A stretch of 64,000 nt of DNA from Cyclaneusma minus (lineage: Eukaryota > Ascomycota > Leotiomycetes > Marthamycetales > Marthamycetaceae): contig JAKZHN010000003.1 of the NCBI GenBank assembly GCA_037179335.1, positions 1,116,001-1,180,000 of the forward strand, given 5' to 3'. Under the pieces are notes generated by a model. It saw nothing but the letters and a program-made list of their open reading frames with translations, ran no database searches and was not told where the DNA came from. How positions within the stretch are numbered: the first letter of the stretch is position 1; each line of letters opens with the position of its first letter. Of this stretch, positions 1 to 10,632 are shown in pieces. The translations under genes and the position numbers were made by a program.

Positions 1-23
1 AAGATGGAGTATGGTAAATGAAG

Positions 24-209
24 TCAGCCTGACCGCAGGCGAGAGGAACCTACGTTGATATCGTGGGACACGAGGGTGGTACTCGGGTCTGTACAGATCG
101 TGTTTATAACAGCTCCAGGATCTGCTACACGATCACCTCGAGGTTTGTTGATGGCTCGCCCAGCAACAATGCTGGCAAGCAGCATGGCAACGAGTGCGGT
201 GCCGTGCAT
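24..209 (-). CDS. Possible small secreted protein, 3' end uncertain
   Basis: An open frame of 61 codons starts at an ATG at 209. Its first 19 residues form a good signal peptide: a short polar start, then a hydrophobic run (LVAMLLASIVAG) ending in a small-residue cleavage region. The rest is short and contains a single cysteine. A GTAGGT donor lies at about 53 to 48 on the minus strand (after the codons for DIN), so the stop at 24 may lie inside an intron and the gene may continue past the left edge of the window. I do not recognise the family. It could be a chance open frame. Confidence 0.35.
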   Translation of the reverse strand: MHGTALVAMLLASIVAGRAINKPRGDRVADPGAVINTICTDPSTTLVSHDINVGSSRLRSG

Positions 210-1033
210 GGTGGGAAGGTAAGAGGACTTGTATGGATCAAAGAAGAGAAGCAGATATTTGCTCGACGTCAAGCCGGTAGCAGTAAGTAAAGGTATTAAA
301 AGGTTGTATCAACGAAAGAAGATGGTATTGTAAGGGAAAGACCGGCAAAGCTTCGAGCTGTCAAAGCTTGATGAACAAAAGAACACGAAAAGGACGTTCC
401 TACTGCTGGGAAACCTTCCATTCTTATGTAGCTCTGGCAGGTCAACATTTGACACAGCCTTGAGATCGAGTACCTCGCATCATATGGCGATCATACTTGC
501 AAAGTCCCAGGGAAGTAGGCCAGGATGTTGGAGGCTTCGGGGCTATGCTCTTGTGAGGCACGCCAAGATCAGATGAACTGGGTGATACAGGTTGGCAGGA
601 GATCAGTACGGCTGGAGATGCTGGATAATGCGACTTCCAGGCGCTGTACTCGCAGGATGGCAGGCAAAGGTAAAACGATTCGTGTTGGAGACTTGGAGGA
701 GCAAGTTGGAACTCCGAGACATGGGAGATGAAACTAAGCTTTTCGGACTTCAGATCCACGCACAGACGACTTCGGATAAACTCAATGCGATGTTCAATTC
801 CAAGTTCCAACTTCAATCCAACTTCCAAGTTATCATGTCAACATTATTATTGGGTAGCAGTAATCGGGAACATGCCGAGGAACTGGGATACTTCCAAGTA
901 TCATCGGACAAAGACGAAGTCGAGCGCTTCTCGGTGGCGCACATAGGAACCCCCGACATGCATCTGGTCTCGCCTGCCCAGTCTCGGACCATACTTTCTC
1001 TCTCACGCTCTCAAGTTCACCGTCGCCGCCAAA
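210..1033. other. Intergenic, no supported gene
   Basis: Short open frames occur on both strands but none has splice support, a recognisable domain or convincing composition. The last 100 bases are the presumed promoter and leader of the amidotransferase gene, with a pyrimidine-rich stretch (TCTCTCTCACGCTCTC) near 1000. Confidence 0.6.
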
Positions 1034-2378
1034 ATGTGTCGCTGGTTCGCCTACATTTCAAGCACTGAGGAGTGCCTCCTGGAAGACGTTCTCGTCAGTA
1101 AGTCGTGCCACCTTTCGCCTTCTCGAGCCTCCAGCTAAGCCCATCTTCACAGCTCCCAGCCATGCTCTCACCAAGCAGGTGCAGTCCCATTACCTTCCGA
1201 AGCTGTTCTCCCACAATCCTGCCGATCATGCCGGCCACACCACAGAAGCTGAGGTCTCGGCCCGCAATCGTCTGTTCAATGTCGATGGCTTTGGGATGGC
1301 ATGGTACACTCCCGACTTCTCGCTCTTTGAGACGGACGAGCCTTGTGACTCGCCGTCTTTGCACCCTGCCCTATACAAGAATACCCAGCCCCCTTTGCAC
1401 GACTGGAACTTTCGAAGTATCTGTGCCAACACCGCCTCCAAGGCTGTGTTTGCCCATGTGCGAGCTGCCACTTCTACGGCTGTCACGCCCGTCAACAGTC
1501 ACCCCTTTGTCTTCGGTCAGTACAGTTCCATGCAAAAAAGCCGGGATGCGGATTATTTGTGGACATCTTGATGTTCCAGGAACTTTTGATTATCCCAAAT
1601 GATTTGTGATATTTCAAAAGACCTGAGAGGTTCCAGGATTTGGTATATCCCCAATAACTGGGACATTACTGATGTTTGGGGACTGCCAGTCGTATCCGGA
1701 CTTTTTGTGTCCCACTGCAGTGTTTGCTACCAGCTCGTGTATCTCAACTAAAACTCTGTAGGTCGCCATACCATTATGCACAACGGGGTAGTCGAAGACT
1801 TTACCAAAATCGGCAGGCAGATGTGCAACTTGATGTCGGACGACTGTTACGAGAACATTGCAGGCTCCACCGACTCTGAGCATTTTGCCGCTCTGTATAT
1901 GACCTATCTCACTTCGGCCGATGGCAAAGAAGGTTGGGAAAAGCAGTACAAGCCACATGAAATGCTGCAAGCCTTGCAAGAGACAATCAAGACGGTGATC
2001 GATCTACAGCAAAAGGCACTCGGAGACAGAGCCTCGGCCAGTAGCCTCAACATTGCGGTCACCGACGGCTCGCAGCTCGTTGCTCTGAGGTTTCGCAACC
2101 ATGCTGTCGAACAGCCCCCTTCGCTTTACTACTCGACCAGCGCGGGCGTGACGCTCAACAGAAAGTATCCTGATCACCCTGATGGTGGCGAAGGGGGCAA
2201 GAGCAAAGGCACAAACCCGAAGGCCTACAAGAAAGAGCATGAGCATGGGCAGCATGTCATTGTGGCCTCTGAACCGACCACATACAAGGATGCGGAATGG
2301 AATCTGGTGGAGAAGAACACAGCCATCCTCGTGGACTGCACTGGAAATGTCGAAATAGCGGAGATCAAGTACCAGTAA
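1034..2378 (+). CDS. DUG3: Class II glutamine amidotransferase, Dug3-like
   Basis: Exons 1034-1097, 1153-1515 and 1762-2378 give 347 residues. The protein starts MCRWFAY; in class II (Ntn) amidotransferases Cys2 is the catalytic nucleophile once Met1 is removed. Family blocks follow in order: NVDGFGMAWY, FAHVRAAT, NSHPF, GRHTIMHNG and SEHFAALYMTYL, with a C-terminal VASEPTTYKD...NTAILVD block. This pattern and the length match Dug3, the amidotransferase-like subunit of the Dug2-Dug3 complex that degrades glutathione in yeast cytosol. Intron 1 is 55 nt (GTAAGT to CACAG). Intron 2 is 246 nt, far longer than usual, because a repeat element fills most of it (see the entry at 1523). The start is fixed by the need for Cys2. 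Dug3 function is inferred from family; the amidotransferase fold is clear. Confidence 0.9.
1523..1717 (+). repeat. Degenerate TIR element with 19-bp array, inside an intron
   Basis: Both ends follow the pattern CAGT...AAAAAGTCC-G-ATACG in inverted orientation: the left end has CAGTTCCATGCAAAAAAG and the right end, reversed, has CAGTGGGACACAAAAAGTCC. TA precedes the left end; CA follows the right end. Inside are four roughly 19-bp units, for example CCAATAACTGGGACATTAC. Removing the element leaves an intron of about 50 nt, a normal length here, so it probably inserted into an existing intron close to the donor. Confidence 0.65.
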
Positions 2379-3765
2379 GAGGATGAACCAGCGGGTATGG
2401 GTGCTCCTAATCAAGTTTCCTTCGTCTCTTTCAACGATTTTGGTCATCAAAGCACTTACAGTCCCATGAAAAAAAAAGTTGGCATCAATCTCGATTTTGA
2501 GTTGCGGGAGCCTGGTCTGATTGCTTGGCTTACTTCCGATTATGTGGTCCGATCCTAACTATTGGCTTTGTTCCTAACGTTTTGGTCTCTTCCAGGTTAT
2601 TTTTCTTATTTTCCTGCGATTCGCTTGAGCAACAACTTGGTTTATTACTAAGATCTTAAGACTGGCTCGTTGCGAAGAACCTGCAATCTATGGCTGGCCC
2701 ATATGCTGTCTTTTGCGTCCCACTGAGACTGTAGGAATGAAGCCATGATGAACAGCCCGGATCGCATATGCAAGCCAGCTGCGACTGTCCCACGGAAAAT
2801 ACAAGCGGCTAGCCGCCCAAGCACGGACTCGCGACGGACACAACGAGAAGCTGCCGGTGGGGAGTCATTGTTCAAGTTGTACTCTCGATGCACCGAGCCG
2901 AACCCTTGATATGGCTGTCAGGGGCGGAGGATGAGGCCAAATGCCCACAATGGGCGCGTATTCCCCACTTCGTTGATGGTTCGAGTTACAGCGCTTGCAT
3001 ATATCTGCATAGCAGCCAGCTGCTGCTTCCTGCTGGGCCGAATTGGGCTGACCGCTTACGCAGCAGCTTTTTTTAGCATAGCAGAACGCGTGGTTAAATG
3101 GGGAAAATACAACGAGAGCGTGGCTAATCAAAAAGGCTTAGAACATTGAAGCAGCTGTATATCCCGGAATTTGCAGAACGCTGGCTTTAGCCCAATTGAA
3201 TTGTGTCTAGCTATCTGGAGTTTAGCTGTTATGTACGGCTGAATTCCCTTCTTCTTCTCCAGACCATTCTGCTACTCGCAGTGGCAGAATTCCCCTACTG
3301 CATGGTTTCATTGGCGGAGGGAGTCATGCACGGTACTATGAAATTCCGACCCAGCTCTGTGATTTACGAGATGTGGCTTGAAAGTCGTCCCAGAACGGCG
3401 CTTCCCTCTGTTTAAGCGCGCTTTGGCTCCCACAATTAGTGCTAGGCAGCAGCTGTGCCGCAGACCTGCAGCAAGGCAAATCGGCTGTTTCCGGCCTCCA
3501 ATGCTCGTTGTCGATGCCGGTGGCTTTATTTAGTGTGAGTCTTTCGGTGGTGGTAGGTAGGCCAAGATCTTATATATCGGCCTCTCAGACCTCTTTCTTT
3601 TCTTTCACTTTCTGTCGTGTCCACTCCCTGCCATATGTCACCTTTCTCTGAGAAAACCCCATCGTCGTCAAGTCCCCGTTGAGTTTCATTCGACAATCAT
3701 TCAAGCCGTCTCAAGTCTTTCTACAAAACATTCCACACTTGTTGTTTCTACCCCACTTCGCCATC
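2379..3765. other. Intergenic, no supported gene; promoter of the next gene
   Basis: Short open frames only, none recognisable. The stretch from about 3580 to 3700 is rich in CTTT/CTTTC pyrimidine runs typical of fungal leaders, with TATATATCGG at 3571 as a possible TATA element for the secreted-protein gene that follows. Confidence 0.55.
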
Positions 3766-4376
3766 ATGAGGTTTTCCGTCTTTGCGGCTGCCGTCTTCTT
3801 CGGTGCCGTGATCGCAAAAGATTCATCGACGACTTCAAAGTTTGCTAAATCCGTACCAGCGTATGTTCCTCCCCTTCCATCCAATCGATATGTATTTCCC
3901 ATTCCCCAAAATCTCTTGGGTCGCCCCCCTCTCTCTCCACCCACCTATCTGCCCACTCCTAACAACCACCAAGCTCCGAAGTCCTCAGCTCCTACTACGG
4001 CACCTACGGGATCCCCTCCGTCACCGCATCCAAGCAACTCACCTCCCTCGCCTCCGCCATCTACAGCATCGAGACCTCCTTTGACCAATCTCCCGAAGGC
4101 ACAAGCGTGGGCAATGCCATTTATTCCGCCGCCCCTAGCGCGGCGAAAGCCTCGATCTCGGCCTCTGGTATTGTGTACAACCACGTAACGACCGCCTCCT
4201 GGTACTCCAAGGTGCCAGATTCTGTCCAGTCGGCGGTGAACAGCGAGGTTTCGCAGCTCAATAGTGTACAGGAAAAGATTTTGGGCACGGGTACGAGTAC
4301 TGGTGGCGCGGCGGCCGCGAGGATTACGGGGGGTGTTGTTGCGGCGGCTGGTCTGGTTGCTATGGCTGTGTTGTAG
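3766..4376 (+). CDS. Small secreted, probably GPI-anchored protein
   Basis: Exons 3766-3860 and 3974-4376 give 165 residues. The intron has a GTATGT donor and a CTAAC branch site 12 nt before the AAG acceptor. The N-terminus is a clear signal peptide (RFSVFAAAVFFGAVIA, cleavage near residue 18). The middle is Ser/Ala/Thr-rich with no cysteine pairs. The C-terminus has a short Gly/Thr/Ser/Ala-rich spacer (GTGTSTGGAAAA) followed by a hydrophobic tail (GGVVAAAGLVAMAVL), the layout expected for GPI attachment. This suggests a plasma membrane or cell wall protein. I do not recognise a named family; function unknown. The splice choice is supported because it joins two frames of matching composition. 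Confidence 0.8.
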
Positions 4377-5360
4377 CTTGAGGCTGGGTAGGGCTTGGGG
4401 TGTGCGTGGGTTGATGTTGATTGATGATGGACGAATGACTTACGTACCTTCAAAGACGTGTCATGAAAGTCGTACCACGTAACGTACAGTTGGGTGGGTG
4501 AAAAAAAGTCTGAACCCCCTCCCATGGGACAATTCCTTGGAAATATTCACATTTCACAATGATTAGGGATATCCCGAGTGACTAGGAAATGATTATGAGT
4601 ATTCTCAATTATCATGATTCATGAATACCCTCGGTAATTCGAAATATTTCTAACAATTTGGAGTGTGCTCAATAATTCGGAATATTCCTAATTATTCGGA
4701 ATACCCATTAAAATTGAAAACATTTCGAATACTTGGAAACCTATGAAATGCCTTCAAGCCGGTGGTGAAGGCGATGGGGAGAGAGGTTGGGGGGCGCAGA
4801 CCTCTTTGGTCCCATTGTAGGCAGCGTGGAGCTTGGATTACGGGCTGTAGGTACCTACCTCAGGTATGGCTAGCCTCAGCCGTTTGCTTATCTGCGTCCT
4901 AAAGACAATTCTTGTAGCTAGTTTTAGTCTGAAAAAAACGGCGTAGTACCGTTGGGGTACGGTCAATCCCAGTATTCGTCTCCGGCGCCCACCCCCCCCC
5001 CCCCCCCCACCCCGGGGGCATATCACCTCATTTCAATTTACTTTGCGATTGTGACAATCGCCATTTGGGCAGCATGATACCCGTAAGTTGTAGATAATGT
5101 TAATAATTTTATTAATGTTTATATAGATATGTTTATAGTATATGTTATCGTAACAATATTTTGAGTAACCGTAATCCGTATAGCCATCAGTCATGTCCGT
5201 CATACCTAATCTTTCTGTTCGAGCACAAGCCACCAAATCCTGGGAGTGGGGATTTGAAGCCAAAGACACAACCTCTCAAGAAAGAAACGAGAGAAGTTTC
5301 GCCCAACAGGCCCGGCCAAATCAGAGTCATCTCCCCATCCTCATCTCCAAGGTATACATC
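4377..5360. other. Intergenic: repeat element, poly-C tract, AT-rich stretch
   Basis: Besides the TIR element at 4487-4817, this gap holds a run of 17 C residues at 4992-5008 and an AT-rich stretch at about 5085-5165. No gene was seen. Confidence 0.6.
4487..4817 (+). repeat. TA-flanked TIR element with 19-bp array
   Basis: The left end reads CAGTTGGGTGGGTGAAAAAA followed by AGTCTG; the reversed right end reads CAATGGGACCAAAGAGGTCT. TA sits directly outside both ends (4485-4486 and 4818-4819), the target duplication of Tc1/mariner-type elements. The interior is an AT-rich array of about 19-bp units such as TAATTATTCGGAATACCCA and CAATAATTCGGAATATTCC. There is no coding capacity, so this would be a MITE. 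It starts about 110 nt after the stop codon of the GPI-protein gene. Confidence 0.6.
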
Positions 5361-8038
5361 TCAGCCTATCCACAACGCCTCTTGACTCTGTGTCGACAGC
5401 TCCTCGACCTCCTGCTCCTCATTACAAACCACAACCTTGAACCATTTCAGCTCGCCCGCCTGCTTTCTCTTGGTCTCCTTGCAGCAGTCTTTGATCTCCT
5501 CCTTTAGCATCTGCCACTGCGTCTCATTTCCCCTTTCCACTCGTACATCCGGGACCTGCATCACGGAGTTCATGAAGTGAAAGTACAGCGTGTCCACATC
5601 AACGCCCCAATACTCTTCATACCAAGCGAAAGTGTCGTCGACGGACGATAGGCGCATCCCGGTGTCAGAAGAATAGTATTTGCTGGCTTTACTTCGGCCG
5701 GAGGGGTTGACTTTCTTGAGTCGGACGAAAAGCGGCAATTTTCCTGTGGCGGGCGATCGGGGACCGTCGTTGGTGATCGTGCCGGTGGCGGTGCTTGCTT
5801 CGGAAGGAGGGCTGAAGATTTGGGGGCTAAAATTCTGTGTCTGGTACGGGGGCGTTATAAGAGGGGTTGGTGCGCTGGCGGATGGGCGTGAGGAGGGTTT
5901 GGTACCGGCGGGGCGATGGTCGGTCTGACGGCTTTCAGGCCGGAAGCTAGCATCTCTGCCCATTTCGGAGATACTTGGGCCTTCGTTTGGCTGGTTTGAT
6001 ATTGAGACGACAGAGTGTTGGTCGTTATGAGTCTGGGGGGCTGCGAGATCCATGTCTACGTCTCCCTCCGCGCCGTTCAGAGCGTCGTGTGGCTGGTTTC
6101 CGACAGATTGTTGGTCGATCTGATGGGCTGGGGCTCCAGGCTCCATTCCTATGTTTTCCTCGCCGTTTACCAGAGCATCAATGCTCACGTCATGGTCGTG
6201 ACGAGGTCTTTTAGGCGAGAAGGGCAGATGTGCTCTGCAGGAAGCCATGATCTCTCTATATTGATGTGGTACTTCAGGAACAACATCATCTGCTCTGCGT
6301 TTTGCTTGCGGGCTTTGCGGGTAGGGATCTGACCGTGGTGGCGGCTGTGGCGGGGGACCATACGTTCTTTTTGGAACCCGGATGTCGGATGGGCGTTTAC
6401 TCTTCCGTACTCGTTCCAGCTCAGGCGTCGATGGAAAGTCCTGTGATGATAACCACTGGGGTACTGGACTGGACGGTCTGTCATAGAGCGATCCTATCGA
6501 GCCGTTGAATAATGAGCCCTCAGACTCTTGGCTTCCACATATAGGGGTAGATGTTGCTACGACGTCTTCCATACTATTGTTCGATGGGCCTCTCTCAGGT
6601 CCAACAAGGTATGGCTGAGGCTCCGGGGATGGTGCTCCTCGGGGCAAGGAGAGGCGTGCTCTAATATCGTTCACAGAATCGGCCAATGTTTCTGTATCGA
6701 ACGAGGAGCCGGCCTCGTTGGCATCAGTGGCGGTCCTGGTGTTCGCAGGAACTTTCCCCTGTCTCCTTGCTTCAGGGGCATCTCCACCGCTTCGCTGGCT
6801 CTGCGATCTAGCTTCTCTGCGTCGCGAAGTGACGGCAGTCCCTCTCTTCGGCTTCTCTCGCGGCTTTTCCATCTCTTCCCAGATCTCGAACCTTTCCTCT
6901 CTCCAAACTTTTAAAAACTCCGGAAGCGGATCTCCTTTGATGGCCACCGGGGAATTTCCTTTCAATTTAGAGTCGGCCAACTTACAGCACTTCTTTGTAA
7001 ACAGCAACTGGATTTTGCGTTCCTCAAGCTGCATTTTGTGATCTTCTTGAAGCCACTTGATGCACATCTTTCTCAGACATCGACCCTTGTAGACTCCACT
7101 GGAATAGAGCTTTCGCTCAAACCATTTGGAAAACCCAGGTGGTGCGCGGCAACGCTTGTCCTGTCATGCTTTGTTAGCGTTCCTTCTCGCCGGGATTCTT
7201 GCAAACTCTCGATTACTTACAGTATCTAGCCACTTTTTTAGCTTCCGACGCTGCTCTTCATTGAATGGTACTTCTCCCTCTTCGGGTCTGAGTTTTCTAA
7301 TTTTCTCAATGAAGCTTTCGCGCGATAACTTTGGATCTCGACGGTCGGTCTGCGTGCTAACCACCTCGTCTTTAGTATCGGTCGACAATCCGGGCGATCC
7401 TGGAAACGAGTAATCAGTGGCTCTCTCCGTGGTTGCCGACTCCGCGACTGTCGACTCCGTGGCGGTCGACTGTGAGCTTTCTGGAGGCATGAAGGCGTCA
7501 CCGTCGTCACTTGTTTCGCATAAAGATGCTGCTGATCGAATCCGGCACTCCATGTTAGTAACACTCGTGTAGACCCCTACCTACCTAATAACCTATAAAA
7601 CAGACATACGTTGTTGCTTTTACGTCCTCTCTTTCGTCGCATCGAATCCCTCTTTTGCTGATTCTTAATCAAGCTTGCCAATGTGTCCAAAAGGTCATCT
7701 GGCTTTAGGCATGGAATGGTATGCCATTCCTGAGGTCGATGACCAGTATAGGATTTCCGAAATTCTTTTGCACAGTCACGTGCATCTCGCCAACCTAAAA
7801 GGTTGAATTCCGGGTTCGCGACTGTTTGCTCGTCTTGAAATTCTTCGGCAAAGTCGCGCAGCTGGTCGGAGAATGTCTGCTGTTCTTCCTCGGTCTTAAA
7901 GCCGAGGTTGGAAAGTTCGTCGGCGTCAGGATGAGGACCGTATCTTGCTCGCATGGGATCAACTGGAATGGGAGGGCGCCCGGCCATGTTTCCACTCGCT
8001 CGAGGCGGAGCAGCCACGGGAGAAGCTGCTTCTTGCAT
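5361..8038 (-). CDS. Hypothetical protein, 851 residues, unrecognised
   Basis: Exons 8038-7610, 7547-7221 and 7160-5361 join in frame. Intron 1 uses GTATGT with an ACTAAC branch; intron 2 uses GTAAGT with a GCTAAC branch. The N-terminal 140 residues are acidic and end in a basic run (RRKRGRK). A Ser/Thr/Glu-rich stretch follows, then a compact basic/aromatic block spanning the exon 2-3 junction (PPGFSKWFERKLYSSG, GRCLRKMCIKWLQ). A long Pro/Ser-rich disordered middle carries basic patches (SPKRPRHDHD) that could be nuclear localisation signals. A C-terminal folded-looking segment of about 110 residues (LPLFVRLKKV..., DDTFAWYEEYWGVD, DTLYFHFMNSV) ends the protein. I recognise no domain. A nuclear role is only a guess. 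The true start may lie further upstream: a cysteine-rich open frame occupies 8043-8291 (see findings). Confidence 0.7.
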
Positions 8039-10632
8039 GGTCCACCGTGCTGATCCAGGTCACTAACAAGTTCGACTGGTACGTGATGGGATGCTTTGGA
8101 TATTGAACAGCCTTGGAGTTTGCACGAGTCCTGGTTTTGGCAGTCACACCAACGATGGCACCAAGGATGGGATGATGGCATCAACGAGGACTCGAGGCAA
8201 TAAGTCTTGGCCAAGGAAGCGTCGGCGACAATTGAAAAGGGAACAATGTGTGCTAGACTATCGGGCTTGTTGGAAGCTTGACGGTGCATGAACACAATCT
8301 GTACCTTGTATTGCAGGGCCCCTACCTATCGACTGACGGCTGTTAGATAATACGCTCAGCATTTAGAAAAGTGCGTGTGGTGGGAACTTGAAAAAGGGCC
8401 CCAGTGCCACGATTATGGCAATAGTCAGCCCACTTACTAGAACGCGATGAGAAAGACCCAGTAAGAACACCCAATTATCAACACACCAATAACGGTGAGA
8501 TTAATACCTTCAAGTCGAAAGTGTGTTTCGCAATAGCCAAGCCCTCCGCTCTCAAAGCAATGGGTAGCTCCCTCGAGCGATTTCTTGTTCGTTTTGGTGA
8601 AGGTCGTTCGGCCTTTGGGATAACACAAGGAATTCCTAAAGCTGTGCGACGAGGGGTTTTTATACTATTTGACGCTAGTGGCCTGAGGCCACTAGCTAGC
8701 TTTATATATTTGGGATAACCCTGTCATTTTTAGCGTGGTGTTTCATGCCCGCCTCTAGCGTGATTTTGTTTTAAACCGAAATTCTAGCAATTAAATCGAT
8801 ATATTTAAGCCTTGTAAATGGCCAATTATGCAAGTAACGGCAATTTAGGCTAGCTGGTTTCTATATTTGGTTAAAACAGCGTTAATGGATATTTTTTTAT
8901 TAATTTTCCAATTTCGATTTAATTCGCAAAATTGCTTAACGGCCCACGGGGAAGCTTTGGGGAAACCTCGGGCCTTAAGGAAATGCTATAACCAGCGTAA
9001 TAGGGCTTTACGTAATATCCCTTAAACCGAGCGAATAATTGAGAAGAATTGAGACAACGGGGGTGATCGCCAAGACATGATAACGCGTCACTCTGCCGGT
9101 AGTTCAAAACGGCAAATGCGAAAAAGAAATAAGCGGTTCCACATAGCTGTATAAAGCCGGCTCGCAGGCCCCGCTCTCGAGCAGATTCTCAATTTCCTCT
9201 CCAACCCCGCTGGCCTCTCGATTTCTAATTGGGCCTTTTTAAACCCTCATCTATTGCATATCGCGTCTAGGGCCATGCGTTTATATGCAATAAATAGGCG
9301 ATAAATTCGCCACTGGCATTGCTGCGACCAATCACAACCTATTAGCGGTCCAGCGGATAGCAAGCCGCGGCCATGTATTTGGAATCCCTGGGTCGGTTTA
9401 TCGCTATTACGATTCGGCAGATAATCGAAACCACGAAAAAAAAACAGGAGAATTAAAAAAATATAGGCTTATTATATAGGCACTCGTTTACCTAGTTAAT
9501 TAATACTTCCCGTCTCAGCTAGAATATCGCGATATTATACTACGATTAAGCGTTGAGACGAAGCTAACTTTATTTCAGCATGACTTAAACCTTTTGACGC
9601 CTGCTTGGCGATTTCTCTCTGCCCACCTTGAGTCGCAATAGTCAGTCAAGATCGGAGTCCAGGTAGGAAGGACTCTGGCGTCGAATTTCCTTCGAACTTT
9701 ACAGCGGGGGTCAACGAAAGTCCCCCCAGAGTCAGACCTTTCCACAAATCTCCGTCCTTAACACTGGACTCTATCAACACCATTAATAAAAGAGCAGTTG
9801 ATAGAATGGATGCAGCATGCTATTGTTGGCATCGGCAGCAAATGCACGATGATTTGGCCCTCTTCGAGTGGAGAACATAGCTGCGCGGAAGCTGCTTAGC
9901 ATTCCGAATCCGACCACACCCGGATTCACAGCTCACCTCCGATCGTTTGCTCTTTGGGCCGCAGCAATCGTGAAAAAAAAAGCAACGATATCACGTTCGC
10001 CTGACGTCCTCGTGCTTGAGACTCTGGCTGCACACGCTAGGCAATTGCTCAGGTCCCCTTGTTGCCCAAGAAGTTCCTGGAATACTCCATTTAAAAATTT
10101 CAGGCTTAATGTTTTTGATTTCTCTCAATCGCTTAATTATTGAGTTAACCAAGGCACTCGCAGGTTTTTGTTCTGTAATTGGGGTCACTGATAAATACCA
10201 TGCTATTGGTTGTGATTGAAAAGGGAGGCTAGGGAGCTCGGGAAGTTCCGGGGCTCCTTTTGACTCCACGATTCACGAAGCTATTCCCAGTCTTGGCGCA
10301 GTGGATTAATAATATTGTTAATAGCTCGGAATTCACTTAATAATCGGAATTAGCCTATAAAAAGGTTTTACAGCGGCAATCTGCTAAACAAAAATAACGA
10401 AAATATTATACGCGTGTTTATTATAATAGGGGTCGTGCTAGTTAGAGATTAGTAGCAGAGTATAATAAACCTTGACATGCAAATGTTCTTCAACTTTTTA
10501 TTCGAATATGCCCGACTTAGTACCAGGATTAGACCCCAAATCATATACCCAAATACTAACCTTTTATAATCTACCAATAACATCTCGTTTCTCCTTCCAT
10601 GCTATTCCCCCATACGTCATTGGAATCCTCTT
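8039..10632. other. AT-rich gene-free region, possible degraded repeats
   Basis: From about 8640 to 9600 and from 10080 to 10480 the sequence is AT-rich with many stops in all frames and no domain I recognise. It may be repeat DNA decayed by C-to-T mutation (RIP), but I could not identify a parent element. A perfect 10-bp inverted repeat lies at 8674-8696. The part nearest 8039 (up to about 8291) may still belong to the 851-residue gene. Confidence 0.5.
8674..8696. repeat. Short perfect hairpin
   Basis: GCTAGTGGCC and GGCCACTAGC are perfect inverted 10-bp arms separated by TGA. They lie in gene-free AT-rich DNA. No neighbouring gene explains them. Confidence 0.5.

Noticed and set aside
442..828. 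Minus-strand frame of 128 codons and overlapping plus-strand frame 592-1068
   Set aside because: They overlap each other on opposite strands, and neither has a domain or conserved-looking composition.
8640..10480. AT-rich stretch considered as a RIP-mutated transposon
   Set aside because: Composition fits, but no transposase fragment, LTR or long TIR could be recognised, so it is described only as gene-free AT-rich DNA.
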